Below are positions 34,333 through 45,958 of a stretch of DNA of 64,000 bases, piece by piece (position 1 is the first letter of the stretch; every line of letters starts with the position of its first letter). Location of the stretch: positions 26,554,533 through 26,618,532 of the forward strand of contig OX638369.1 in NCBI GenBank assembly GCA_951812925.1, read 5' to 3'. This DNA is from Calliopum simillimum (taxonomy: Eukaryota; Arthropoda; Insecta; Diptera; Lauxaniidae). The notes under the pieces are model-generated. The model had not been told where the DNA came from and ran no database searches. It worked only from the letters and a program-made list of their open reading frames with translations. Both the position numbers and the translations under genes were made by a program.

Positions 34333-35148
34333 AACATTCCTTATTCCATGAATTCCATTAGAGTTTATACTTCTAGCATCTCATTTCTTCACATTGCATA
34401 CTTTTAGGCGCAAAAAATGTAAAAATCGAATTTGCCATAGCTTATTACAATAAAAAACAAAGAATTCAATTCAGCTTATAAACTACAATAAAAAAGAGTT
34501 GCACAACTTTTCAAAAAGTACCAATATATCAACCGCAGCATTAACGAATTATAACCCCCAAGCGACAGACAATGAAAAATTGCAAATCAATGCAACCACT
34601 AAGCGAATTTACATTTTAATGACGATTATTTCCACTATACCCACTACACTGGCAAAGTTTGTTTGTTACAGATTTCAAAATTACAGCCAAAACAATAAAT
34701 AAATCCTAAGGTGTAGAAATATGCATTAAAAACTACAACGACGAGAATAAAAACAATCAGCAGGCAGAGCAATATATTTACAACAGCAGCAACAAAAATT
34801 ACATGACAAACTATTGCCGCTAGTAAACTACTAGTGAATGCTTTATATATTTCTAATGGCAAATATCCGAAAAAGAAAAAGTGGGTTAGATCTGTTACTA
34901 CGACAAAACTACTAAAACGACCGACTGAACGAGACTGGCTAAAACAAGAACCAACAGCTCTTGCATAACCATTCAAGCCATTCGCTTTTTTTCACCACAC
35001 GATTTCATTCAAAATTTAATTCAAATCAACAGCAGCAGCAGCAACAATTTGATTGAAACTCGTCGACTCTTGAACCATAACGACGACGAGCGTAAGTCGC
35101 GTGTCTCCAGTCGCTGCCGCTGCTGCTGCTGACCACGCCTTTAGCGCA
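34333..35148. other. No gene seen
   Basis: AT-rich, becoming GC- and CAG-richer after 34980 (CAACAGCAGCAGCAGCAACA at 35028). Open frames at 34499-34976 have no recognised domain. Confidence 0.45.
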
Positions 35149-35212
35149 TAAAAATCGATCACTCGCAACGCGCATTCAGAAAGTTGCCAGTTAGTAAGCG
35201 TTAGACGGATCG
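35148..35212 (+). promoter_or_regulatory. Candidate core promoter in GC/CAG-rich island
   Basis: In an otherwise AT-rich region, 34980-35400 is visibly GC-richer, with CAG repeats on both sides. CATAAAAAT at 35148 resembles a TATA box. TTCAGA at 35175-35180 is a weak initiator whose A lies about 29 bp downstream of the TATA start. AGACG at 35203-35207 fits the DPE consensus (RGWYV) at about +26, two bases short of the ideal +28. CAG-rich DNA downstream would be the 5' leader; the first plus-strand ATG (35272) opens only 19 codons. The combination suits an insect promoter or first non-coding exon, but each motif is common by chance. The opposite strand has a 122-codon frame without a domain. 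Confidence 0.3.
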
Positions 35213-36540
35213 GATCGATTGCCGGTTGCCGGCCAAACAGTAGACAACAGCAGCAGCAGTAGTTGGTTGTATGAAAAATTTGGGCATGTGTCGCGCGCCA
35301 TGTTGTATCACAAGCGTAGAATGCAGTTAAGGCCGGCGTTTGTTTTGTTTTTGGGCAGCATGACGTTTTATTAACTGGCAGCAATCACGACGTGTGATGC
35401 AAATATTTAGGCCTTAAGATTTTTAATGATTTTTTTAGGTTTTAACAGGCAGTAAAAGTATCGTTATGTTGTTTGATAGCAACTTATCATATTGATTTAT
35501 GTACCTACATACTTAAATACCAAATAGAGCAAAAGTAAGGCCATAATGTGAATGCCATGAATTTAAAAAGTGGCTTCAAATGTCGTTTTTCTGTGCCATT
35601 GTATGTAAGTAGTAGAGAGATAGAGAATTTGTCGAAATTAAGCAAAATAATTTGAAACCATATGTTTTGCGAGCAACAATTTGAATTGCCGTTAAAAGAG
35701 CATAAATATGCATGATTTCAGAATGTAACTATTTTGAACAATATAATTTCAACTAAATATTATCAAATCTACACTATTAGATAAACTTTTCATGGAAATA
35801 GAAACCAATTTTGATCATTTCTGAGAAATTGGCAGCAAATTCAAATTATAACATTACTTTTGCGCCTACTTCTTCCATAAATTCATGTTGTAGATGCTTT
35901 TCTTGGCCAAAATCGAAGTATTGCTATGAGTTACCAATAGCTGCTTCAGAGGTTTTACTCTTAGTATACATATTTATAACGCAGATTTTTATCTTCTCAT
36001 TGCATTATCAAACAAGTCTCAAAGTGTAGCTACAAGAAACCATTTTCAGCAAAACAAGTACACACCCTGTGTGGCTAACTACTAAGTAGCATGAACAAAT
36101 GTATTTAGCAACAATAAAATATCAACAACAACAGCATTATTTTTCCAAAACTTAGCTAAAGCAACAACAAGAAATTTTTCACATATGCAACCTGCAAGTT
36201 GTAACTAAGATTAGTAAATTTTGTACAACTTTATTGAGAAATCTCTTATGGGAAAATTCCCAACAATGCCAGACAAACTGATGAAGGCTGAATTGAAATA
36301 AGTGAACATGCACGCATGCGCAAAATGAAACGAAATGCTTAGAAAAAGGAAGCTACCTAAAACGTAAGCTAAGTTTTTAATAATTCCTGAATATTATAGC
36401 TTTAGAAACTCTGAACGTCTTCAGTAAAAGTTCACTAAGGTCATTCGATACCTAAGGTATAATTTATTTGTCAGGATTGACTCAAGTGCTTCAGATATCC
36501 TTGCTTAATAGCTGTTTTGAGGCATATCTGAAGAAATATA
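35213..36540. other. No gene seen; decayed family B fragment
   Basis: 35771-35875 weakly matches the interior of family B: ACACTATTAGATAAACTTTT, GAAATTGGCAGCAAATTCAA and ATAACATTACTTTTG line up with CCACACCATCAAGTAAACTT, GACAGAATACCAGCCAAATC and ATGACATTACTTTTG. The rest is AT-rich and unassigned. Confidence 0.4.
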
Positions 36541-36887
36541 ATGCCCCAGGCAGACGGCAGCTCTAATGCACATAACAGACGCAATAATGTGAAACTTTTT
36601 ATTGCGTGATTTTAGGCATTTTTCAAATATATATTTCATAGACATTGACTAAAAAAAATTTCCCAATTCAGGGTCCAAAAAATTCTAAAACATAAAAAAC
36701 AAGATTAATAATGAGTTTAGCATCAGAAAAGCTAATTATGTAGAATTATTTGGATACTAAATTGGGAAATTTCTTTTAGTCAGTGTCTATGAAATATGTT
36801 TTTGAAAAATGCCTAAAATCATGCAACAAAAAGTTTCACATTATTGCGTCTGTAATATGCATTAGAGCTGCCGTATGTTTAGGGCAT
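36541..36887. mobile_element. Complete ~350 bp foldback MITE (family A)
   Basis: Left end ATGCCCCAGGCAGACGGCAG and right end GCTGCCGTATGTTTAGGGCAT are inverted, with long internal complementarity. It is the same family as 33985-34332 and 2789-3010. TATA lies on both sides (36537-36540, 36888-36891), so the target duplication may be TATA or TA; its palindromic nature prevents a firm call. Confidence 0.88.
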
Positions 36888-39664
36888 TATACTATGTACT
36901 TCAAATATACGTCAAGAAGCTACTTTTGTACTTTTAAACAAGAATATCTGAAGAACTGGAATGAATTCGGTGAATCTGATATTATTTTCGTATTCATTAA
37001 GTCATGATTTCTCAAAATCATTTCCTACAAAATCTGTGTTGCCTTGTGTTATCTATTCAGATAATTGTGGAAGCAACTTTCCAGCCTTTGAGACTGACAT
37101 CAGAACGATTACTGAGAAAGTGGAGCCACATTTCATTTTAATCATTGCATTATTCTTTGCATTCGATTAGTCTTTACGAAATTTGGCATTATTTCGTATC
37201 TGTGACCCCAAAATCAAGTGAGTAAAATCTCAGCAATTGAACATTAGGCGCCGTATCTTGACTCTGAACTTCAAGCAAAGTGATCATCTTCACCACCATC
37301 ATCAGCTATCAGATGAGATTCTTTTACGTCTCGGTGACAACTGATGTTCAAGCCAAAATTCTCATAATTGGAGACCTGAAAACACAAACTTTTGGTATGG
37401 TTCTTGGGTCTCTTTTCTACGAAATAGAGAATGGCAACACGTTACAGTCAGCGGCAAGAGAATGTATTTTTTTATTTTTTAAAACAATTGAGGAGCAGCC
37501 GTACCAAAGGGCCTAAGCACCATTACGAGGCAAAAGTAATGTCATACGTATTATGTGCCATAATAATCGGTTACTTGACCGGTCTCATTTTTCAACATAA
37601 TGTCATCAATTCCACAACATTAAGTAAATTTTTCGTGAAACGCAGCTAAGTCCAAAAATGTTAAATTTCCAAGAAAATGTTAGATAATTGCAATAAAACT
37701 AATCAAATAAATCGAAATTGTTTTAAAAAATCTCAAGAGATATTGAGATATCTTCAAAAAGTCCCAAAACTTCTGAAAATTTTCTTCATATTTTAAGAGG
37801 TCGCCAAAATCATCTTTAACTCTGAAAAACCCAAGAAATGTTGGGAAATGACAAAATATTGTATTTTCAAAAACTTTTAAATGAAGGAAAATTCAAAAAA
37901 TATTGATCAATTCAAAAAATTTCGAAATTCTTAACCAAAAATTTTGAAAAATCCGGAGTATTTATATTGATGAGACTAAAAAACTTAAAAAAAAAACAAA
38001 TTCTGAGAAATTCGAAAACACGAAAAATGGATATGGAAAATTTGGAAAACATTAATTAACACAAAAACGTTGTGATATTCAGAAAAATATGCAAAAAATT
38101 TTCACAAAATTCGGGTGTGTAGGTGTATAAATTTTAACAAACCCAAAAAAAAAAAAAATGTGGAAAGCGTCTAAAAAAATTTGGATGCCTCCAAAAATCT
38201 TAATAGATTAGAATCTGAAAATGTGTAGAGTGCCGAAAAATATTTAAATTAAAAGAAAATGTGTAAAAAAAGATAAAAAATCAATAATTACATACAATTA
38301 GTTTGATTCCAAAATTTATCAAAATTGTCGAAAAATGTTGATAACTTTGAAAATAAGTGGAAAAGTTGGAGTACCAAAAAAATTTGGGAATTCGAAAAAT
38401 GCAGAATTTCCAGAGTGAAATCTGGGACACAACGGAAATTGTTTATGTAAGCAAAGTACCCTTACCAGTTTTTGAAAAATATGTCTTAACCATTGCCTAT
38501 TCGAGTAAATTATTTTTTTAATGATCAGATTTGGTTATGAATACTTGGTAAGCGCTCATTGTGAGTAATCATTAATGCGTATGTGGCCATATGAGGTGTA
38601 CTAAGAAAAGAAAACACGCATATTTTTAATAACCTCATAAACTCTATTAATTCTGTTGTTTAAAATTTCAACATTATTAGCAACGAATTCTTCAAAGCGT
38701 TTAACCATGGTATGAAATATGTAAGCCAGAAAATTCCTAGTAACTTCCGTGCACCTGCATTGCAAATACATAATGCTGCAAAGTAGAAAGATATGCGTTC
38801 CACGAAGAAAATAAAACACATCAACACCCACGCATTGTAACCAAACAAGCAAAGAAACAATAAAATCGCAAAATGTTACAATAAATGCAACAAAAGTAAC
38901 AATAACAATACCAAAAACAACATACAACAATTTGAACAAAAAGTATGCAAATTTGTTTGTTTGTCTGCAGACGCTTGACTTGGCTTAAATCATTAACAAA
39001 AACCTTCATGCAAAGTGTAATATGCTCATTAGGAAAATGTGTAGCTGGTGACTCAAACATCTTATACAGATATAACATTTGATATCATCATCATCATCTA
39101 TGTCTACTAAAAAGAAGAATTATTGTGCCTCTATCCCGTAGAAGCGAGAGGAAATGAAACATCTAGCAACAAATACTTATGAATAGTCTAACAACAAACA
39201 ATGTCTAAAATATTCCTATTGGGTACTTTACTGCTCTTATGTGATATAACTTGTCAACAGCAAACGTCACTTTGTATGACAACGTCTGGATCACGCACAG
39301 TTGCGATGTTGTCAGGTTGCTTGCTAGCAAGTAAAAGCTACCAAAATTACCTACCTTAGTGCGTAGGCTGCTACATTTTTATGAGCCTCATCAAAAAATT
39401 AGGCAGTTTTTGGAAGAATAAAACACAGCAATTGTATGAAATTTATGCAGTAATTGTGGTAATTGAAAGCGACTTATTGTCATCATTTAAAGTAATCGCG
39501 ACATCACTTCAAAACGTGAGTTGTGCTTTTGCTTCAGTTGCCAAAAAATGTGTCGTTTAGGCAGTTAAATGGTAATGGCTACCATTTGTCACGTAGGAGT
39601 GTATTTTTAAATTATATAACTTACACTAATTTAAGCTAAGAATTGACTATATCGTAGATTTGGC
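36888..39664. other. No gene seen; decayed repeat and A-rich low-complexity DNA
   Basis: 37540-37650 is a diverged family B fragment (CCATAATAATCGGTTACTTG, CATCAATTCCACAACATTAA). 37650-38430 is A-rich, built of degenerate phrases such as GAAAAATTTGG and CCAAAAATTT. A hydrophobic 112-codon minus-strand frame at 38601-38939 reflects T-rich codons and has no recognised family. A short ATCATCATCATC tract is at 39087. Confidence 0.45.
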
Positions 39665-40486
39665 TTAAACTTGATTTAGACTTGGTTTAGACATGACTCA
39701 GACTTGACTTAGACTTGACTTAGACTTGACTTAGACTTGACTTAGACTTGACTTAGACTTGACTTAGACTTGACTTAGACTTGACTTAGACTTGACTTAG
39801 ACTTGACTTAGACTTGACTTAGACTTGACTTAGACTTGACTTAGACTTGACTTAGACTTGACTTAGACTTGACTTAGACTTGACTTAGACTTGACTTAGA
39901 CTTGACTTAGACTTGACTTAGACTTGACTTAGACTTGACTTAGACTTGACTTAGACTTGACTTAGACTTGACTTAGACTTGACTTAGACTTGACTTAGAC
40001 TTGACTTAGACTTGACTTAGACTTGACTTAGACTTGACTTAGACTTGACTTAGACTTGACTTAGACTTGACTTAGACTTGACTTAGACTTGACTTAGACT
40101 TGACTTAGACTTGACTTAGACTTGACTTAGACTTGACTTAGACTTGACTTAGACTTGACTTAGACTTGACTTAGACTTGACTTAGACTTGACTTAGACTT
40201 GACTTAGACTTGACTTAGACTTGACTTAGACTTGACTTAGACTTGACTTAGACTTGACTTAGACTTGACTTAGACTTGACTTAGACTTTACTTAGACTTT
40301 ACTTAGACTTGACTTAGACTTGACTTAGAGTTTACTTAGACTTGACTTAGACTTGACTTAGACTTGACTTAGACTTGACTTAAACTTGACTTAGAGTTGT
40401 CTTAGACTTGACTTAGACTTAACTTAGTCTTGACTTAGACTTGACTTAGACTTGACTTTGACTTGACTTAGACTTGTCTTAGACAT
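39665..40486. repeat. 11 bp satellite array, about 75 units
   Basis: The unit is TTAGACTTGAC. From about 39709 to 40280 roughly 52 units are identical. The first four units (39665-39708: TTAAACTTGAT, TTAGACTTGGT, TTAGACATGAC, TCAGACTTGAC) and the last ~18 units (variants with TTTAC, GAGTT, TTGTC, TAAACT) are mutated. All frames on both strands contain stops, so it is not coding. Confidence 0.97.
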
Positions 40487-41589
40487 CAAATGAGATTTTT
40501 CATGGGTTTTCGGTTTCTAATTGATGATTCAAGTGAATTTATTCTAGTTTTAGGTGTAGTCCATTATGGACTACATACAAAAATCTAGACCAAAGATTGA
40601 ACTACTGAGACAACTGACTCCGTCAGTCCTACAGGGTACTCCGTGTAACCAAAGTATTTGGATTGTTATGTGTCTCACTATGAACCACAGAATACTAACA
40701 ACTACAAAGAACTTAAAACTTTCTGTGCAATTCGCGCCGCCAAGATTAAGGTAATATTTGATTCTTGAAAATATTCAAATTCAAACAAAACGTATAGTGT
40801 TGCCAATTTTTAAAAATTATTCTAAATGAGTGAACAATATACGTATATGTTGAAAATTTTGCTTACGCTGGTAAGAAAAATTATATGTTTTAGAAGGTCA
40901 AAAAAAGTGTTGATATTTCGATAAAATTTAAGAAAAAAATTATGAATAGCTGATAGAACTTACTCTATGAGTTGCCCAAATTTTAAGAAAAGCAATGGTT
41001 TGGGTGTTTCTTAATATAATATGTAATGATAACAGCTTTCATATAATACTGATTTCATGATGAAAATTGTTTTTAAAGCGCAAATCGATGCTGAGACATT
41101 CATAAATAAAATATTGTTTTAAAATATCTTCGGTTTAGAAAGTCAAAAAAATTTATCGCCTCATACAATTAAAGATATGTGCCTTTTTGAGTAAACATCT
41201 TTTATAATTCGATTAGAAAGAGTCAAAAAGTATAGAAAACAATATTTGCTTAAATAGACAGATTTAAATGCAACAAAATCAGGTTAAACCGACTCAAACC
41301 AACGTCGCTTCAATAAAATTTGTTACGCTACTTGGTTTATAAACATTTCATTAAAAAGAGCAGTATTATTATTATATGCAAATTTTTAATTAATAGAACA
41401 CTAAATTAATTAAAAACTGTTTATTCAACAAATTGTTTATTATGATTTTGATTAAAATACTATAATAAATGTTTTTTTTTGCAGGTATGTGAAAAAATAT
41501 CGTTGAAAAGGAATGATTACAAAAAATATGTAAGTTTATGAAATGTAAAGAAATTAATATTATTGAGAAGTTAGATTTTTTTATTGAAT
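40487..41589. other. No gene seen
   Basis: AT-rich; no recognisable domain, element end or RNA gene. Confidence 0.5.
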
Positions 41590-42270
41590 CCTTACACAGA
41601 GAAAACAACATTGTCAAAAGTGGCAGAAACGTAGTTATTTTAACCACGTGGCGACCCAAGTTTTGAGCATGGCTCGTTTGTGGCAGTTTTAACCACGCGC
41701 GTCGCTAAATGGGTTTCAACTACGTTTGTGAGTGATTTAACAACGCGCGTTGCTATATAAAATACAAAAGAAAAAAACATTTTTTGAATTAATTTTTTTC
41801 TGTAAACGGCAATGAAAACTTTATTATTTTCTTTTTTTATTTTCAATTTTATGCTTTAAATAAAATTTTTTTGTTTTGATTTTGAGGAGATTTGAACCTG
41901 GAACCTGTGGTGTGATGTATGCGGACGTTAGCAACTCAAGTACGGGCACCATTATTGTGAAGTTGACTGAAAGTATATTTGTTTTGAAATGAGCTGATTT
42001 GGATTTAGCTACGTTTCGTGAGTGTTTTAGCTACGTTTCGTTGCTGATTTGAGTTTAACAACGTTTCGGAGTATTTTGACTACGTTTCGTTGCTGATTCA
42101 TATTTAACAACGCTTGGCAACCAGCGTTGTTGAATAAGTTTCAACCACGTTTGTGAGTGATTTTGCAACGCACCATACAAATATGAGCTTCGAGCGTTGT
42201 TAAATCCAAATCAGCAACGAAACGTAGTTAAAACACTCACGAACGTGGTTTTTTCTTCGCTCTGTGTAGG
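41590..42270. mobile_element. Inverted-repeat element with CACAGAG ends and tRNA-like box (family D)
   Basis: Left end CCTTACACAGAGAAAAC (41590) and right end CGCTCTGTGTAGG (to 42270) are inverted. Both arms contain reiterated phrases AACAACGCGCGTTG, AACTACGTTTGTGAGTG, AACGAAACGTAGTTAAAA and their reverse complements, so the arms are themselves tandemly built. The inner left region contains a tRNA-like segment. No protein domain was seen. The clean ends and length (681 bp) suit a non-autonomous DNA transposon; the superfamily is not determined. Confidence 0.75.
41884..41950 (-). other. tRNA-like segment inside family D
   Basis: On the minus strand GTACTTGAGTTGCTAACG is an A-box-like sequence and AGGTTCCAGGTTCAAATCTC holds a B-box-like GGTTCAAATC. 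The spacing is close to that in tRNA genes. It differs in sequence from the family C segment. Stem pairing is poor, so it is not a functional tRNA gene. Confidence 0.5.
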
Positions 42271-43210
42271 TATTTTATTACCTCTTTAGTTAATTTTCAT
42301 AACAATTTCATTGAATCGTCCGTGCTCATGCAGCAGCTGCAACCAAAGTGCAAATGGAAAAAAGCAAGTTCGTTGCTTAAGTCTTTTGTTTTATCTGCTA
42401 CTTTGCCAACGAAAAGGGCGTGTTTTCTTACATTACTTTGACGCACAAGGATATATAAATCATTTTTCTTAATACGAAAAAACCAACTGGTTGACAACTA
42501 CTATGTGTTTCATTGGATTGGGTTTCATATTTCCAATTTTGCAACACCCTATAATGCGCAGTTGATTAAATGCGCTTTCTATTGAAACCTTTATTTTTTT
42601 TTTTCTTTTTGCATGCGGCACTTTATTGCATTTTAAGCCAACCATATTGCTGCAACACAGCTGACCATTTAATTTCCTTTCTAAATTTTATGAATTTTCT
42701 GTATTGTACGTAATATGATTTGCGCAGCAGTTATCTGAGTCGCTGTGCTTTATTTCAGCTTTTTTCAAAAGTTATGAACTTCCTACTCTGATTTTGATGT
42801 TTAGTCTTCCTGGCTACAGGGTTGTTTTATTGTTTTTGTTGCTGGTTTTTTTTTTTTTTTTTTCTTAACTCTCAGCGCACATTAAAGACCTTTCGCTTTT
42901 TATGAAATGTTGCTTAAACATTTAATTGAAATGTGCACTGAAATGTGTTCAACCAAAAGATTGATAAAGATAATGTGTTGAAAGTATCATAATTTTTGTT
43001 GAAACTATGAACTTATGACCTGTAATTATTGCTAACAAATTTTGCAGTGTTGATTTTTGTAAAAAGGAAATGCTCACTGTTTGTACCAAAGCTTTCATTA
43101 AATATTTGTTTGTTCAAAAAAATCTTTCTAAAATATTTACTACGCATTTTAAAAAATAATGAGAAGTACGTGCTAAAATTAATTTTAATATTATTTAATT
43201 TTCGATTTTT
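42271..43210. other. No gene seen
   Basis: AT-rich with poly-T at 42592-42605 and 42847-42863. Open frames are short and without domains. Confidence 0.5.
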
Positions 43211-43475
43211 CTGGGGTTCCTCTTAGTGGCCTCTACTTAATTTTTATTTTATTGCATAGCATTCAAATTAGATGAAACTGACAATTTTGCGAGCTGCTGA
43301 ACAATATCCGAATAGTGAATTTTAGTTCTTTAGAGTGTAACTAACATGCTTAATGAGACGTATGAGTAACATTTTATGAGGCACTTACTTAGTTTGATTT
43401 AAAATAGGTATTTTGAAGAAAGCGAGTAATATTTTCGTATTAATTTTTGGCGCGATATTTTTAATTGATATTTGT
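43211..43475. repeat. Dispersed duplicate, partner of 47839-48072
   Basis: Shared phrases: TCTTAGTGGCCTCTACTTAA / TCTTAGCGGCCACTACCCAA, TTATTGCATAGCATTCAAA, AATATCCGAATAGTGAATTTTA / AATATCCGAGCAGTGAATTTTA, ACGTATGAGTAACATTT / ACGTATGAGCAACATTT, AGTAATATTTTCG. Order is preserved over about 240 bp at perhaps 75-80% identity by eye. Each copy is followed by a TTTTCGATATTTTTGG minisatellite. Confidence 0.8.
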
Positions 43476-44847
43476 ATAGTTTTCTTATGCTACATATAGA
43501 GGGAGTTCGGAGTCAAAATAAATCATTTCTATTAAATGCCATTCTTTGCGATGCCTTTCATTAATCTACCTCTAATAGCAGTGGTTTCAAAATTTAAAAA
43601 AATACTTATATCATACCAATCAGAGTATAGTCATATCAAAACTGAAGTATCAAGCTTAAAATAGCTAGAAGCATATGCAAAAAACATTAAACATATTATA
43701 AATTTGCAAAAAAAAAAAAAAAATATCAATTTAAAGACCATTTTTTACTGTATTACACGTCTGGCTGCTGTCATAATTTTTTTTTTTGTATATTTTCTGA
43801 ACAATTAATACCTCAGTCATCAATATTTGTATGAAAAAAAAATGAAAAAAAAAAAAACAATTTTAAATCTAATTTTTATTATTTTTTGAATATACGAGAT
43901 AAACACGCAGTAGTTACTTGCCAGCAGTCTTAAAGTCAGCTACTGCTTTTGCTTAGCAACAGCTGCAAGCCAACAGTCTGCTTGTATTAACAAACGACTA
44001 TGATTAACGAGCAATTTAAAGTAGTTTACAGTTAAGCTGTGTTTTAAATTCATTTTTCTTTTCTATGACTTTGTATATTAAGTATATCTTAAAAGCGCAA
44101 TAGCTTAAGAGAACGCAAAACGCACTTACTTGATTTTAAGAAAAGTGATTTGCATTGTGAAATTTGTATTAAAGTAAAAGAATTTATTTATGATTCATTG
44201 ACTGTCTTAAGCCATTTGCTACACTGAAAGTAATTTGAGGCCGGGTTTTAGAACAAAATATTTAAAGTGAAATTTATGGCATTGAAAAAAAAAAAAAAAA
44301 AAAATTATTGAAATTTTTGATAGGGAGCATATTTTTGAAATGATTATAACATTTAAAAAAAGCACAGCCACTGCTCAAATTTATGTTTTTTATAAAACAG
44401 TTGAAAAATTATAAAACTGTATACCAATAACTGCTCTAACTTATATCGAAAGTGTGAAAAAGTTAAATAAGCTTTTGATTTTTTTATTACTAAAAGTCAA
44501 CAGTGCGTATGAGTGATGGCCAAATACAATATGCTCGAAAAAGTTTTGACGCAAGTTTTCTCTGAAAATACTTTTAATGAATACAATTAGTACGCTACAA
44601 ATTCATTTTAAGATACCTCAGAGCGAAAATTCAAATTTTTTCTTACATAAGGGGAATCCTAAGAGAAAGTTGCACACAGAAATTAAATAGGTATTAAAAA
44701 CGTGTTTGCCGTTTTTTCAGAACTTTTGACTGGCAGTGCTGAAATTAAAAGCAGTTTCATACAGCTGCCATAGCTCCACGCTAGTTTTACGAATAATGTG
44801 CAGAACACTGAAGTATATATATGATGAAATTAGGTTTTTTTTACCCT
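43476..44847. other. No gene seen
   Basis: AT-rich with long poly-A runs (43707-43723, 43844-43857, 44285-44303). No domain or element end was found. Confidence 0.45.
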
Positions 44848-45362
44848 GATATTTCGATGTTTTGCAATACTTTTTGACTTTACTGATATTTAATTTGAAC
44901 CTTTACCGATGTTTTTCAATATTTTTTGATGCCGGTCTTTTACCCATATTTTGGAAGTTTTTCGATATTTTTGGAGTTTAAGATGTTTTTCGATACACTT
45001 GTACTTTTACCGATTTCTTTGATGTATTTCAATATTCTTCGATACTTTTGGACTTCAACCGATATTTTAGATGTATTTCGATGCTTTTCGATGTTTTTGA
45101 AATTTTACCGATATTTTTCTATATTTTTCGATACTTTTGGATTTTCACCGGAGAAATCAGTGTATCTTTTTTGGTATTTTTCGATACATTTCGACTGCAA
45201 CCGATATTTTAGAATTTTTTCGATACTTTTGAAATTTTACCGATATTATTTTTTATATTTTTCAATACTTTTGGATTTTCATCGGAGAAATCTGTATATT
45301 TTGATATTTTTCGATACATTTCGACTTCAACCGACATTTTAGATATTTGCTAACGACCTTTC
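44848..45362. repeat. ~39 bp minisatellite (TTTTCGATACTTTTGGACTT type), part 1
   Basis: Loose tandem units of CGATATTTTAGATGTTTTTC and GATACTTTTGGACTT(C/T)A. A 138-codon plus-strand frame here gives a phenylalanine/tyrosine-rich pseudo-repeat purely because the units are T-rich. The array is interrupted by a foldback insertion and resumes at 45610. Confidence 0.82.
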
Positions 45363-45368
45363 TTAAAC

Positions 45369-45609
45369 TTATTCTTCAAATTTTAACGAGCTACAGGTCA
45401 AATAAATTTAAATTTCTGTAAATTCTTTTAGTCAATTTGTAAAATAAGTTTATTGTGTTAATTGTAAAAAATATTATTTATTTTTTAGTTCCCTGATGAT
45501 GATTTTCAACGAAAATCGAAATATTGGAAATATACGATTTTTATGTGTTTTTTAAATAATTGATGTAAAAATTATTTGACCTATAGCTCGTTAAAATTTG
45601 AAGAATAAA
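45369..45609. mobile_element. 241 bp foldback MITE inserted in the minisatellite
   Basis: Left arm TTATTCTTCAAATTTTAACG, AGCTACAGGTCAAATAA and right arm TTATTTGACCTATAGCTCG, TTAAAATTTGAAGAATAA are inverted over about 37 bp with one or two differences. The inner loop is AT-rich and includes a stable small hairpin, GATTTTCAACGAAAATC (45500-45516). Its position inside the tandem array makes it younger than the array. Confidence 0.85.
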
Positions 45610-45958
45610 TTTTAGATGTTTTTCGATTTTTTTCGACACTTTTGAAATTTTATCGATATTATTTTTAATATTTATCGATACTTTTGGATCTTCACCGGAG
45701 GAATCGGTGAATTTTGATATTTTTCGATACATTTTGAATTCAACCGATATTTTAGATGCTTTTCGATATTTTTCGACTTATACCGATTTCTTCAATGTAT
45801 TTTGATATTTTTCAATACTTTTGGACTGTTTCCGATATTTTAGATATATTTCGATATTTTTCTATACTTTTGAAATTTTACCGATATTTTTCTATATTTT
45901 TCGATATTTTTGGATTTTCACCAGAGAAATCAGTGTATTTTGATATTTTTCGATACAA
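45610..45958. repeat. ~39 bp minisatellite, part 2
   Basis: Continuation of the array after the foldback insertion, with TTTTCGATATTTTTGGATTT, TCACCGGAGGAATCGGTGAA and CCGATATTTTAGATGCTTTT phrases. The CACCGGAGAAATC-type phrase occurs three times across both parts (45149, 45693, 45919 regions), hinting at a higher-order unit of several hundred base pairs. Confidence 0.8.

Noticed and set aside
35016..35384. 122-codon minus-strand open frame in the GC-rich island.
   Set aside because: Alanine and cysteine runs come from CAG repeats; no domain recognised. Kept only as part of the island finding.
38601..38939. Hydrophobic 112-codon frame that could be a membrane protein.
   Set aside because: Its hydrophobicity follows from T-rich codons; no family motif, no supporting context, and overlapping frames of similar length exist.
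39665..40486. Telomere-like or CRISPR-like interpretation of the 11 bp array.
   Set aside because: No spacers, so not CRISPR. The unit is unlike known telomere repeats, and higher flies lack short telomeric repeats.
44926..45342. 138-codon frame of F/Y-rich repeats.
   Set aside because: Direct translation of the T-rich minisatellite; the unit is irregular and frames occur on both strands in the sister array.
45488..45535. Hammerhead-like core (CTGATGA, hairpin, CGAAA, short stem, UA).
   Set aside because: Stem I does not pair: the base before CTGATGA and the base after the presumed cleavage site are both C, and the flanks are not complementary. Possible only as a decayed relic.
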